Below, piece by piece: positions 27,990 to 36,732 of a stretch of 64,000 nucleotides of DNA. The stretch comes from Bacteroidales bacterium. GTDB taxonomy: Bacteria > Bacteroidota > Bacteroidia > Bacteroidales > UBA932. The stretch lies in contig JAFRRR010000023.1 in NCBI GenBank assembly GCA_017428035.1, positions 1 to 64,000 on the forward strand, read 5' to 3'. The translations under genes and the position numbers were made by a program. The notes beneath the pieces are model-generated. The model ran no database searches. It had not been told where the DNA came from and saw only the letters and a list, made by a program, of their open reading frames with translations. Numbering within the stretch: position 1 is the first letter of the stretch; the number at the start of each line of letters is the position of its first letter.

Positions 27990-28814
27990 ATGGCAGTACG
28001 TAAATTCAAACCGGCAACTCCGGGTCAAAGAAATAAGGTGATCAGCACCTTCGAAGAAATCACTTGCACAACTCCCGAGAAGTCCCTGTTGAAGCCCCTC
28101 CGCAAATCCGGCGGCCGCAACAATCAGGGTAAGATGACTATGCGCTATCTTGGCGGCGGTCACAAGCAGATGTACCGCGTCATCGACTTCCTCCGCGACA
28201 AGGATAAATACACAGCAACCGTCAAGACCATCGAATACGACCCCAACCGCACTGCACGCATTGCGCTGGTAGTTTATGAAGATGGTGAAAAACGTTACAT
28301 CATCGCTCCTAACGGCATCAAAGTCGGACAGAAAATCGCTTCCGGCAGCGGTGTCGCCCCTGAAATAGGTAACACTCTTCCGTTGGCAGAAATTCCTCTC
28401 GGAACTCTGGTTCACTGCATCGAGCTCCGTCCCGGCTGCGGCGCCGCTATGGCACGTTCCGCCGGCGCTTACGCTCAGCTTACCGCACGCGAAGGCAACC
28501 ACGCTATCCTCCGTCTCCCTTCGGGTGAGACCCGTATGGTGCTGGTAACCTGCCGCGCAACCGTAGGCACAGTGTCCAACACAGATCACAACCTGGAGTC
28601 TCACGGAAAGGCAGGCCGCGTACGCTGGATGGGTCGCCGTCCTCGCAACCGCGGTGTCGTTATGAACCCTGTAGATCACCCGATGGGTGGTGGTGAAGGC
28701 CGTGCATCCGGTGGTCACCCTCGTTCTCGCAAGGGTCTCATCGCCAAGGGTTACAAGACTCGCAATCCTAAGAAGACTTCCAACAAGTTCATCATCGAAA
28801 GGAAAAAGAAATAA
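27990..28814 (+). CDS. rplB: 50S ribosomal protein L2
   Basis: A 274-residue L2, a core subunit-bridging protein. Marks: [20 protein letters not shown], the SH3-like/OB domains, and the conserved C-terminal block with [15 protein letters not shown] containing the histidine important for peptidyl transferase assembly. Length is standard. Confidence 0.97.
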   Translation: MAVRKFKPATPGQRNKVISTFEEITCTTPEKSLLKPLRKSGGRNNQGKMTMRYLGGGHKQMYRVIDFLRDKDKYTATVKTIEYDPNRTARIALVVYEDGEKRYIIAPNGIKVGQKIASGSGVAPEIGNTLPLAEIPLGTLVHCIELRPGCGAAMARSAGAYAQLTAREGNHAILRLPSGETRMVLVTCRATVGTVSNTDHNLESHGKAGRVRWMGRRPRNRGVVMNPVDHPMGGGEGRASGGHPRSRKGLIAKGYKTRNPKKTSNKFIIERKKK

Positions 28815-28836
28815 TAACGGAATAAATTAGGAAATT

Positions 28837-29103
28837 ATGAGTCGTTCACTTAGAAAAGGTCCGTACATTCAGGAGGCACTCGAGAAGAGAGTCATCGCCA
28901 TGAATGAAGGGACAATGAAAAAAGAAGTTATCAAGACCTGGTCGCGTTCCAGCATGATTTCTCCTGATTTTGTAGGTCACACGATCGCAGTGCACAACGG
29001 AAACAAATTTATTCCGGTATACGTCACTGAGAATATGGTTGGCCACAAACTCGGCGAGTTTGCTCCGACACGTACATTCAGGGGTCACAGTGGTAATCGT
29101 TAA
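28837..29103 (+). CDS. rpsS: 30S ribosomal protein S19
   Basis: An 88-residue S19 that contacts S13 and the decoding head. It starts [11 protein letters not shown] and ends with [17 protein letters not shown]. Two of the rare CATG tetranucleotides of the window are in this gene. Confidence 0.97.
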   Translation: MSRSLRKGPYIQEALEKRVIAMNEGTMKKEVIKTWSRSSMISPDFVGHTIAVHNGNKFIPVYVTENMVGHKLGEFAPTRTFRGHSGNR

Positions 29104-29115
29104 TAAATAATTACT

Positions 29116-29538
29116 ATGGGAGCTCGAAAAAGAGAAATGGCCGAAAGGCTTAAAGAAATAAAGAGTCGTACAGCTATCGCTAAGCTGAACGATGTTCCCA
29201 CCTCGCCCCGCAAGATGCGTCTGGTAGCAGACATCATCCGCGGCAAGGAGGTCAACAACGCTTTGGATATCCTTAAGTATTCAAAGAAGGAGCCCGCAAC
29301 AAGGCTCAGTAAGCTCGTGCGCAGCGCCATCGCCAACTGGGAAGCCAAGAACGAGGACAACCGCAAGGAGCTGGAAAACGGCAATGTTTACATTCAGACC
29401 ATTATGGTAGACGAAGGTCGCACATTGAAGCGCATCCGTCCCTGCCCTCAGGGCCGTGCCGGTCGCATCCGCAAGCGCAGCAACCACGTTACTATCGTAC
29501 TCGGTACCAAAAATCAACCCGCTAAGGAGGAGGCATAA
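29116..29538 (+). CDS. rplV: 50S ribosomal protein L22
   Basis: A 140-residue L22 with the tunnel beta-hairpin ([22 protein letters not shown]). The N-terminal extension of about 25 residues, rich in K, R and E, is common in Bacteroidetes. It begins 12 bp after rpsS and ends 2 bp before rpsC. Confidence 0.96.
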   Translation: MGARKREMAERLKEIKSRTAIAKLNDVPTSPRKMRLVADIIRGKEVNNALDILKYSKKEPATRLSKLVRSAIANWEAKNEDNRKELENGNVYIQTIMVDEGRTLKRIRPCPQGRAGRIRKRSNHVTIVLGTKNQPAKEEA

Positions 29539-29540
29539 TT

Positions 29541-30320
29541 ATGGGACAGAAAACTAATCCTATCAGCAACCGTATAGGTATCACCCGTGGTTGGGACTCC
29601 AACTGGTGCGGTAACTACCCCGAGCGCATCAAGGACGATGCTAAGATCCGCGAGTATCTTGACGCACGTCTGCAGAAGGCTTCTGTAAGCCGCATCATCA
29701 TCGAGCGCACTATGAAGGTCATCACCATCAGCATCCACACCGCACGTCCCGGTATCATCGTGGGCAAGAACGGCCAGGAGCTGGAGACCCTCAAGGGCGA
29801 GGTGAAGAAGATCTGCGGAAAGGACGTCCAGATCAATATCTACGAGGTTAAGCGTCCCGAAGCTGACGCCAACATCGTTGCCAACAACATCGCACGCCAG
29901 ATCGAAGGCCGCGTGTCATATCGCCGCGCCATCAAGATGGCTGTCGCTTCTACAATGCGCGCCGGCGCAGAGGGCATCAAGGTGCTCATCAGCGGCCGCG
30001 TAGGTGGAGCCGAGATGGCCCGCAACGAACTCTACAAAGAGGGTCGTACCCCTCTGCACACTTTCCGTGCAGACATCGACTACGCTCTTGCAGAGGCTCA
30101 CACCAAAGTCGGTGTGCTTGGTATCAAGGTTTGGATCTGCAACGGTGAGGTCTATGGCAAACGTGACCTCAGCCCCAACGCAGGCGTAGCTGCTGCCAAC
30201 AATGCCGGTGAGCGCCGCGGTGGCGAGCGTCGTGGTGGTCGTCGTGACGACCGTCGCGGTGGCGAACGTGGCGAACGCCGTGGTGGCGAGCGCCGTGGCC
30301 GTCGCAACGACGCTGAGTAA
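29541..30320 (+). CDS. rpsC: 30S ribosomal protein S3 with RGG-rich tail
   Basis: A 259-residue S3 at the mRNA entry site. The KH domain has [10 protein letters not shown] (71-80) and the C-terminal domain ends at [14 protein letters not shown] (198-210). Residues 222-259 are a low-complexity tail built from repeats of ERRGG and RRDDRRGG type, longer than in E. coli S3 (233 residues). The tail is encoded by an imperfect tandem repeat (about 30208-30312). It is the last gene of this operon piece: a terminator follows instead of rplP. Confidence 0.96.
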   Translation: MGQKTNPISNRIGITRGWDSNWCGNYPERIKDDAKIREYLDARLQKASVSRIIIERTMKVITISIHTARPGIIVGKNGQELETLKGEVKKICGKDVQINIYEVKRPEADANIVANNIARQIEGRVSYRRAIKMAVASTMRAGAEGIKVLISGRVGGAEMARNELYKEGRTPLHTFRADIDYALAEAHTKVGVLGIKVWICNGEVYGKRDLSPNAGVAAANNAGERRGGERRGGRRDDRRGGERGERRGGERRGRRNDAE

Positions 30321-30342
30321 ACAAACCGTTTAACTCAAGCTG

Positions 30343-30376
30343 AAAAGCTGACTCCTGCTGGGGTCAGCTTTTTTGT
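30343..30376 (+). terminator. intrinsic terminator after rpsC
   Basis: AAGCTGAC (30345-30352) pairs with GTCAGCTT (30363-30370), followed by a T run. It closes the ribosomal protein transcript. Confidence 0.85.
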
Positions 30377-30400
30377 TTGTGCCTTCGCTGCCGCAGAAGC

Positions 30401-30483
30401 CCTCGCTAGGCTTCGAAAATGCTTCGCTCCGGGCCAGGGAGAACATAGAACCCCTGTTCCCTGCGCGAAGCTTTTTCTACGCT
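30401..30483 (+). repeat. dispersed palindromic repeat, copy A
   Basis: An 83-bp extragenic element between two terminators. It is imperfectly palindromic (GGGAGAACA against TGTTCCC, and GCTTCGC against GCGAAGC). A related copy lies inverted at 50544-50623; the first 38 bp match at 31 positions, including GGGCCAGG and CTTCGCT, and a CCTGTTCCCT block follows a variable centre. Confidence 0.6.
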
Positions 30484-30523
30484 GTATCGCTCGTGCTTCT
30501 GCAGAAACGAGAGCTTCGGCAAC

Positions 30524-30554
30524 AAAAAAACCCGCCGGCGAGGGCGGGTTTTTT
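30524..30554. terminator. bidirectional intrinsic terminator
   Basis: A7, stem CCCGCC/GGCGGG with loop GGCGAG, then T6. It can stop transcripts from either side and probably serves secG on the minus strand, 20 bp away. Confidence 0.85.
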
Positions 30555-30574
30555 ACGGTAAGAACCGTGAGCGA

Positions 30575-30967
30575 TTACTCGGCGGGGGTCTCTGCGGGGG
30601 TCTCTGCGGGAGCTGCAACTTCGCCACCCTCTGCAGGGATGGTGATCACGTTGTCAGCGGGGAGAGCGGGCTCGCCTTCGGTTGCGGGAGCGGTCTGAAT
30701 CTGATTCTCGATGCTGGAAGCAGCACCCTTGCTAGCCTTGGGGGTGAAGAATGTGGCTGCTACGCAAAGCACCAGAACGATAGCTGCCAGCACCCAAGTG
30801 GTCTTCTCCAGGAAGTCTGCAGTCTGACGAACGCCAAAAGTGGTGTTGCCTGCGGCAAAGTTGGCTGCGAGGCCGCCGCCCTTGGAATTCTGGACAAGCA
30901 CGATGAGGGTGAGAAGCACGCTTGCTATCACGATAATTACCGAAATGGTGATGTAAAGAGCTTGCAT
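30575..30967 (-). CDS. secG: preprotein translocase subunit SecG
   Basis: A 130-residue inner-membrane protein with two membrane segments. Between them is the SecG loop NSKGGGLAANFAAGNTTFGVRQ, followed by ADFLEKTTWVLA. The C-terminal tail is acidic, rich in Ala, Pro, Glu and ends with the repeat PAETPAET. It joins SecYE to help export. It lies downstream of lptE and the sigma54 activator, an arrangement common in Bacteroidales. Confidence 0.93.
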   Translation of the reverse strand: MQALYITISVIIVIASVLLTLIVLVQNSKGGGLAANFAAGNTTFGVRQTADFLEKTTWVLAAIVLVLCVAATFFTPKASKGAASSIENQIQTAPATEGEPALPADNVITIPAEGGEVAAPAETPAETPAE

Positions 30968-31045
30968 ATTGATGTTAATTATTTGTTTCTTTTCTATTTA
31001 GGGGGTGCAAAGTAAGTTAATTTTTTGCGATTAAGCAAAATAACT

Positions 31046-31558
31046 TTACCACTGCGCCACCGAGGCATTGAATATGTCCTCTACGAGGGTCTCGATAATC
31101 TGGTCGCACAGGCTTGACTCCACCTCGTCCAGCGTCAGGTCGGCGTCATAGTCCTGATATGCGGCAAACGATTTCTTCTCGAAATTCTCTTCCGGATGCT
31201 TTACATTCTCGAAAGTGGCCTTGCAGGTCACCGTCAGGCGGTTCTGCGCCGGAGTCTCATCTTTGGCGATACCCTGGGCCTTGACGTCATACGACTCCAC
31301 AGTGACCACCAGCACCAAGTCGCCGTCCATTTCTACCTGCTCCAGGCTGGTGAGCTTCTTGAACTTGTCCTTGAGCGCCTCGCTGAGGTCGTTGGCAAGG
31401 GCGGGGTTCACCTTCATCGCATTGTTGAGCACCGGCTCAATGGTGATGGTGTGCACGTCGGGACGGATGGATGTTCCGGAGAATGAATAAATGCCGCAGC
31501 CGGTAAGGCACAAAGCCATAGCGGCTGCGATTATCACTGATTTTATATATTGTTTCAT
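31046..31558 (-). CDS. LptE-family LPS assembly lipoprotein
   Basis: A 170-residue lipoprotein; the leader ends CLTGCGIYSFSG, a typical LptE start. The mature part has FSGTSIRPDVHTITIEPV and NDLSEALKDKFKK, the pattern of Bacteroidetes LptE-like proteins. LptE plugs the LptD barrel in the outer membrane during lipopolysaccharide delivery. The ATG overlaps the upstream stop codon as ATGA, so translation is coupled to the sigma54 activator. Confidence 0.85.
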   Translation of the reverse strand: MKQYIKSVIIAAAMALCLTGCGIYSFSGTSIRPDVHTITIEPVLNNAMKVNPALANDLSEALKDKFKKLTSLEQVEMDGDLVLVVTVESYDVKAQGIAKDETPAQNRLTVTCKATFENVKHPEENFEKKSFAAYQDYDADLTLDEVESSLCDQIIETLVEDIFNASVAQW

Positions 31559-32748
31559 AGTCCCAGCGCCTTTATTTTACGATATAGCGTACGCTCCGAT
31601 ATTCCAAGTTCGGCCGCCGCCAACTTGCGGTTGCCGTGATATTTTTCCAGAGCCTTGGCTATCAGCTCCGAATTGTTGTCCACGATAGACAGGGTCCCTC
31701 CCTCCTGCTCGTGATGAACTTCCTGCGCCGCCTGCTCTTCCACATCGTAGGTGTGGTCCTCCACCTCGCGGTGCTCGCTCACCAGCAGACCGCCGTCGGG
31801 CGACACATACCTGTTTGCCGGAACACCCTTGTCTGGCATCGCCTCCAGCCGCTCTTTAAGCACCTCTATCTCCTGCTTGAGCTGCATTATCATCTTGAAG
31901 ATGATGTCGCGGTCGCTCATATAATCTGCCGCAGCGCTTCCGGACAGCGCCGGCAGCGACACGTTAAGGTCGTTCTGCAGATATTTTGCCAGAGTGTGAC
32001 TGTCTATAGTGCGCTCCGTCTCCATCACTGAGATGCGCTCTGCCACACTCTTGAGCTCACGCACGTTGCCCGGCCAGCCATAACCTTCCAGCCGCTCCAC
32101 GGCGTCGGGGGTGAGCCGCACCGCCGGCATCATATACCTTGAAGCGAAATCCAGGGCGAACTTGCGGAAAAGCATATGGATATCGCCCTTGCGGTCGCGC
32201 AGGGCCGGCATCCGGATGGGCACCGTGTTAAGGCGGAAATAGAGATCTTCGCGGAAACGCCCCGACTCAATGGCGCGGCGCAGGTCGATGTTGGTGGCAG
32301 CCACCACCCGCACATTGGTCTTCTGCACCTTGGAAGAGCCGACCTTGATGAATTCACCCGACTGGAGCACGCGCAGCAGGCGGGCCTGGGTGGGCAGCGG
32401 CAGCTCGGCCACCTCGTCCAGGAACAGGGTGCCGCCGTCGGCCTCTTCGAAATAGCCCTTTCGGGTCTCTGTGGCGCCGGTAAAGGCCCCTTTCTCGTGA
32501 CCGAACAGCTCGGAATCTATGGTCCCTTCGGGTATTGCGCCGCAGTTTATCGACAGGTATACATTATGTTTGCGGGGGCTGTTGAAATGGATAATCTGGG
32601 GTATGAACTCCTTGCCCACGCCGCTCTCGCCGGTGACCAGCACCGACAGGTCGGTCTTGGCCACCTGCAGAGCAATGCTTATGGCATTGTCCAGCGCGGC
32701 CGAATCTCCTATAATGCCGAATCTCTGTTTTATCGCCTCGTGATTCAT
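31555..32748 (-). CDS. sigma-54-interacting transcriptional activator
   Basis: A 397-residue AAA+ activator without N-terminal receiver domain. Walker A is GESGVGKE (about 40-47), the sigma54-contact loop is GAFTGAT (about 87-93), Walker B is GGTLFLDEV, and a Fis-type helix-turn-helix closes the protein (ERTLYRKIKALGL). A stretch of about 100 residues between the AAA+ core and the HTH includes a coiled-coil-like part. It should open sigma54 promoters; its targets are not visible. It is first in the operon with lptE and secG. Confidence 0.92.
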   Translation of the reverse strand: MNHEAIKQRFGIIGDSAALDNAISIALQVAKTDLSVLVTGESGVGKEFIPQIIHFNSPRKHNVYLSINCGAIPEGTIDSELFGHEKGAFTGATETRKGYFEEADGGTLFLDEVAELPLPTQARLLRVLQSGEFIKVGSSKVQKTNVRVVAATNIDLRRAIESGRFREDLYFRLNTVPIRMPALRDRKGDIHMLFRKFALDFASRYMMPAVRLTPDAVERLEGYGWPGNVRELKSVAERISVMETERTIDSHTLAKYLQNDLNVSLPALSGSAAADYMSDRDIIFKMIMQLKQEIEVLKERLEAMPDKGVPANRYVSPDGGLLVSEHREVEDHTYDVEEQAAQEVHHEQEGGTLSIVDNNSELIAKALEKYHGNRKLAAAELGISERTLYRKIKALGL

Positions 32749-32793
32749 AGCTGCGAATTTACAATTTTTTCTTCACTTGTTTTTTATAATTGC

Positions 32794-32801
32794 TATATTT
32801 G
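32794..32801 (+). promoter_or_regulatory. Bacteroidetes -7 box (TATATTTG)
   Basis: Exact -7 match 48 bp before the lipoprotein gene at 32850. A TTG at 32777-32779 is too close (14 bp) to be a standard -33 box. Confidence 0.5.
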
Positions 32802-32849
32802 CCCCGAATAAGGCTATTGAAATTAACAATCAAATAAATCCAACAAAAA

Positions 32850-34487
32850 ATGAAAAAAACATTAGTTTTTGTAATGGCCCTGATGGCACTTGTTTCCTGC
32901 AACAAGGTTGCCAAAATGGCTGAACTTGCCGACCTTGTAAAGGTTGAATGCAACCCCGAGGTTCTGGAAGTTATCGCTGACAACATCGACGCTGATGTCA
33001 CTGTCACTTTCCCCGAGAAATATTTCCACAAAAAAGCCATCCTTGAGGTGACTCCCGTTATGAAGTTTGACGGCCAGGAAGTTGCCGGCGAGCCTTTCGT
33101 TTATCAGGGCGAAAAGGTTATGGACAACTTCAAGACTGTTGCCAACGGCGGTGCAAGCATCACCGAGCACGTACATTTCCCTTATGTAAAGGGTATGGAG
33201 AAATCCGAGCTCGTAGGCCGCGCAGTGGTTAAATATAAAAAGAAATCCTGGGCATTCCCCGAGGACATCAAGATTGCAGACGGTGCCAACACCACCTACA
33301 AGCTTGCCCGCAGCACCGGTGCTTACGCTCCTGCAGCTGACGCTTACCAGGAAATCGTTCCCGAAGAGGTTGAGGCTCAGATCCTCTATCTCATCAACAG
33401 CGCCAACGTACGTTCCAACCAGCTCTCCAGCGAGTCCATCAAGGAATACAAGACCGGCGTCAAGGACGTGATGAACGACAGCCGCCGCACCATCACCGGC
33501 ACCGACATCATTGCCTATGCATCTCCCGATGGTCCCGAGAAGCGCAACAACGTCCTCTCCAACGAGCGTATGAAATCTGCCAAGAACGCTTTCAAGCAGG
33601 TTTCCAAGAAACTCAACACCGGTTCTGTAGAGACCCAGAGCATCGGTGAGGACTGGGAAGGCTTCCAGGAGCTGGTAAACAACTCCAACATCGAAGACAA
33701 GGACCTCATTCTCCGCGTCCTCTCTATGTACAGCGACCCCGACGTCCGCGAGCGTGAAATCAAGAATATGTCCAGCGTATACGGCACCCTTGCAAAGGAC
33801 GTTCTCCCCGAGCTGCGCCGTGCACGTTTCGTGACCAACGTAGAGTTCCAGAACTACACTCCCGAAGAGCTGAAGCAGCTTGTAGAGGAGAACATCAACG
33901 TGCTGGACGAGGAGGCTCTGCTGCGCAGCGCTACCCTCACCGACAGCGATGACGCCAAACTGGACATCTACCGCCACGCCATCAACAAATATGACAGCGA
34001 CCGCGCTAAACTCAACACCGCCTGCATCTATATGGATCAGGGCAAGGAAGAGAAGGCAGAGGCTATCCTCAAGAAAGTCACTGACAAAAACATCGAAGGC
34101 CTCAACAACCTCCGCGGCGTGCTTGCTCTCCGCGACGGCGACGTCAAGAAGGCTGCCGACTTCTTTGCAAAGGACGGCGACAATGCCAGCAAGGCAAACC
34201 TCGGTACCCTGGACATCCTTGAAGGCAACTACGCAGCTGCTGCCAAGAAACTTGCCGGCACCGGTGACGTTAACGAGCCTCTGGCTTACATCCTGAACGG
34301 TGACCTGACCAAGGCTGCCAGCCTGCTGAAGAACGATACTACCGAGCTTGGCGCTTACCTGCGCGCAGTGATTGCCGCACGCCAGGGCAAAGCCGCTGCA
34401 GCAAAGGCAGAACTTGCAAAAATCAAACAGTCTGCAGAACTCATCAAGAAGGCTGCTGACGATATCGAATTTGCGAAGATTAAATAA
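32850..34487 (+). CDS. OmpA-like/TPR lipoprotein of unknown role
   Basis: A 545-residue lipoprotein (lipobox ALVSC). Residues 18-190 are beta-rich with repeated PYVKGMEK/ELVGRAVVKYKKK-type strands. Residues about 195-360 resemble an OmpA-like fold: ITGTDIIAYASPDGPEKRNNVLS followed by ERMKSAKNAF recalls the peptidoglycan-binding GYASPEG...LS..RA pattern. Residues 380-545 are TPR-like helical repeats ending in an Ala/Lys-rich helix. It may link the outer membrane to peptidoglycan. I cannot name an exact family. Confidence 0.65.
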   Translation: MKKTLVFVMALMALVSCNKVAKMAELADLVKVECNPEVLEVIADNIDADVTVTFPEKYFHKKAILEVTPVMKFDGQEVAGEPFVYQGEKVMDNFKTVANGGASITEHVHFPYVKGMEKSELVGRAVVKYKKKSWAFPEDIKIADGANTTYKLARSTGAYAPAADAYQEIVPEEVEAQILYLINSANVRSNQLSSESIKEYKTGVKDVMNDSRRTITGTDIIAYASPDGPEKRNNVLSNERMKSAKNAFKQVSKKLNTGSVETQSIGEDWEGFQELVNNSNIEDKDLILRVLSMYSDPDVREREIKNMSSVYGTLAKDVLPELRRARFVTNVEFQNYTPEELKQLVEENINVLDEEALLRSATLTDSDDAKLDIYRHAINKYDSDRAKLNTACIYMDQGKEEKAEAILKKVTDKNIEGLNNLRGVLALRDGDVKKAADFFAKDGDNASKANLGTLDILEGNYAAAAKKLAGTGDVNEPLAYILNGDLTKAASLLKNDTTELGAYLRAVIAARQGKAAAAKAELAKIKQSAELIKKAADDIEFAKIK

Positions 34488-34509
34488 AGTTTAAAACTAT
34501 AACCTGCAG

Positions 34510-34541
34510 AAAAGGTCAACTTTTTAAGTTGGCCTTTTTTG
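34510..34541 (+). terminator. intrinsic terminator after the OmpA/TPR lipoprotein
   Basis: AAAGGTCAAC pairs with GTTGGCCTTT (one G-T pair), followed by T6. Confidence 0.85.
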
Positions 34542-34592
34542 TTGGCTACAACGCTCCCTGCACACATTTTTTCATAGTTAAAAAAAATAAGA

Positions 34593-34600
34593 TACCTTTG
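34593..34600 (+). promoter_or_regulatory. -7 box (TACCTTTG) just before metX
   Basis: Exact TAnnTTTG match ending 8 bp before the metX ATG. Transcription would begin at or within about 2 nt of the start codon, so the mRNA would be nearly leaderless. No good -33 TTG. Confidence 0.5.
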
Positions 34601-34608
34601 CCACTCCT

Positions 34609-35616
34609 ATGTTGAGACACGTATTCACATACGAGCAGCCGTTCAGCCTTGAAGCTGGCGGTTCGCTGGACGGCCTCTCTATCTGTTACCACACATCTTG
34701 CGAGCAGAAAGGCGACCGCCCGGTGGTGTGGATATGCCACGCCCTCACCGCAAACTCCAACCCCGAGGAGTGGTGGGACACCCTGGTGGGCAAGGGGCTG
34801 CTGTTCGACACCGACAAGTATTACATAGTGTGCGCCAACATTATTGGCAGCTGCTATGGCACCACCGGCCCCACAACCTACCCCAAGGCGCCGCTGGGCA
34901 ACTTTCCGCTGATTACCATCCGCGACCTGACCCACGCCCACGAACTCCTGTGCGAGCACCTGGGCATAGAGCAGATTGACTTTCTGGTGGGCGGCAGCAA
35001 CGGCGGTTTCCAGAGCGTGGAGTGGGCAGCCGGCAACCCCGGCCGCATCAAAAACCTCTGCCTGATAGCCACCAGCGCCATTGTGAGCCCCTGGTGCACA
35101 GCCACCCTGGAGGCGCAGCGTATGGCCATCAAGGCCGACCCGACCTTTGACCAGAGCAAGGACGCGCGCGGAGGCCTCGCCGGACTGGCGGCGGCACGCA
35201 GTATGGCGCTGACCACCTACCGCAACTACGAGGGCTACTGCCGGACTCAGTCCGAATCCAACCCCGACTTTATGACTGCCCACCGCGCCGTGTCATATCA
35301 GCAGTATCAGGGGCAAAAACTCTGCGCCCGCTTTGACGCTTATTCCTATTATAATCTTACGCTGGGTGTCGACACCCACAACATCGGCCGCGGCCGCGGC
35401 GGGGTGGAAAAGGCGCTGGCGGGCATCACCGCCAAAACCCTTTGCATAGGCATTGACAGCGACATCCTGTTCCCTGTGAAAGAGAGCGCGCGTATGGCCG
35501 ACGGCATCCCCGGGGCCGCTTTGGAGGTCATCTCATCTGACTTTGGCCACGACGGATTCCTTCTGGAACACGAACAGATCACAAATTGCATTAAGAAACA
35601 TTTTGACATATTCTGA
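34609..35616 (+). CDS. metX: homoserine O-acetyltransferase-like protein
   Basis: A 335-residue alpha/beta-hydrolase that acylates homoserine for methionine synthesis. The nucleophile elbow is GGSNGGFQ (Ser about 129), where family members usually read GGSMGGMQ. Asp is in IDSDILFP and His in GHDGFLLE. CHALTANSNPEEWW and NIIGSCYGTTGP are family blocks. Whether it uses acetyl- or succinyl-CoA cannot be told by eye. It lies 4 bp before asd, which makes the homoserine precursor. Confidence 0.88.
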   Translation: MLRHVFTYEQPFSLEAGGSLDGLSICYHTSCEQKGDRPVVWICHALTANSNPEEWWDTLVGKGLLFDTDKYYIVCANIIGSCYGTTGPTTYPKAPLGNFPLITIRDLTHAHELLCEHLGIEQIDFLVGGSNGGFQSVEWAAGNPGRIKNLCLIATSAIVSPWCTATLEAQRMAIKADPTFDQSKDARGGLAGLAAARSMALTTYRNYEGYCRTQSESNPDFMTAHRAVSYQQYQGQKLCARFDAYSYYNLTLGVDTHNIGRGRGGVEKALAGITAKTLCIGIDSDILFPVKESARMADGIPGAALEVISSDFGHDGFLLEHEQITNCIKKHFDIF

Positions 35617-35620
35617 ATCT

Positions 35621-36628
35621 ATGAAAACGTTCAAGGTAGCAGTAGTAGGCGCCACCGGTCTGGTGGGCAGCAAGATGATTGAAGTTCTGGGCGAGGTCAA
35701 CTTTCCCGTGAGCGAATTGGTTCCGTGCGCATCCGAGCGCTCGGTGGGCAAAAAAGTCTCTTTCGGCGGCAAAGAGTGGACGGTTGTTTCCCTGGCCGAC
35801 GGCGTTGCAGCCAAACCCGACATCGCCATCTTCTCTGCCGGAGCGGGCGTGAGCAAAGAGTGGGCCCCCAAGTTTGCCGAAGCCGGCTGCCGCGTGGTGG
35901 ACAACTCGTCCCAGTGGCGTATGGACCCCACCAAAAAGCTGGTGGTTCCCGAAATCAACGGAGGTGTGCTCACCAAAGACGATATGATTATCGCCAACCC
36001 CAACTGCTCCACCATACAGATGGTGCTGGCGCTGGCTCCGCTTCACGAGCGTTATAAAATCAAAAGAGTGGTTGTATCCACCTACCAGAGCGTTACCGGC
36101 AGCGGTATGAAGGGTATCCACCAGATGCTGCGCGAGCGCGGAGAGCAGGCTCAGGACCTTCCCAACGCATATCCTTACCAGATAGACCGCAACGTAATCC
36201 CCCACATTGACGTGTTCCTGGACAACGGCTACACCAAAGAGGAGATGAAGATGACCAACGAGACGGTCAAGATCTTTGGCGACGAGGGCATCAAGGTCAC
36301 CGCCACCACCGTGCGTGTTCCCGTTACCGGAGGCCACAGCGAGGCGGTCAATGTCGAGTTCGAGAAAGACTACGACCTGGACGACGTCAAGGCCATTTTC
36401 CGCGACGGCAAGGCACCCGGATGCGTACTCAAAGACGACCCGTCTAAAAACGAGTATCCTATGCCGCTGTATGCATTTGGCCGCAACGAGGTGTTCGTGG
36501 GGCGTCTGCGCCGCGACTTTTCAGCCCCTAACTGTTTGAATATGTGGGTGGTTGCCGACAACCTCCGCATTGGTGCCGCCACCAACGCAGTGCACATTGC
36601 ACAGTACCTCGCAGCACATATTTTATAA
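35621..36628 (+). CDS. asd: aspartate-semialdehyde dehydrogenase
   Basis: A 335-residue NADP-dependent enzyme making aspartate semialdehyde for lysine, threonine and methionine. It has VAVVGATGLVGSKM (nucleotide binding), the active-site cysteine in NPNCSTIQM, STYQSVTGSG, and the active-site HSEAVNVEF block. I chose the ATG at 35621 because the frame's earlier codons lie inside metX and the Rossmann fold starts right after this Met. Confidence 0.95.
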   Translation: MKTFKVAVVGATGLVGSKMIEVLGEVNFPVSELVPCASERSVGKKVSFGGKEWTVVSLADGVAAKPDIAIFSAGAGVSKEWAPKFAEAGCRVVDNSSQWRMDPTKKLVVPEINGGVLTKDDMIIANPNCSTIQMVLALAPLHERYKIKRVVVSTYQSVTGSGMKGIHQMLRERGEQAQDLPNAYPYQIDRNVIPHIDVFLDNGYTKEEMKMTNETVKIFGDEGIKVTATTVRVPVTGGHSEAVNVEFEKDYDLDDVKAIFRDGKAPGCVLKDDPSKNEYPMPLYAFGRNEVFVGRLRRDFSAPNCLNMWVVADNLRIGAATNAVHIAQYLAAHIL

Positions 36629-36670
36629 AAGTTTTCCTTTCGGAGTGTTTCATATTTGCCAAATTACTCT

Positions 36671-36678
36671 TAACTTTG
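36671..36678 (+). promoter_or_regulatory. Bacteroidetes -7 box (TAACTTTG) before susC pair
   Basis: Exact -7 match 55 bp before the SusC-like gene at 36733. The nearest TTG (36656-36658) is only 12 bp away. Confidence 0.5.
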
Positions 36679-36732
36679 TAGGAATTATGGCCTGAAGTGG
36701 CCTGTGACCGAAAAAATTAAGAGAAAAGCAAT

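Noticed and set aside
30373-30561. 62-codon open frame after rpsC
   Set aside because: It spans a repeat and two terminators and has no similarity to rplP, the gene expected there.
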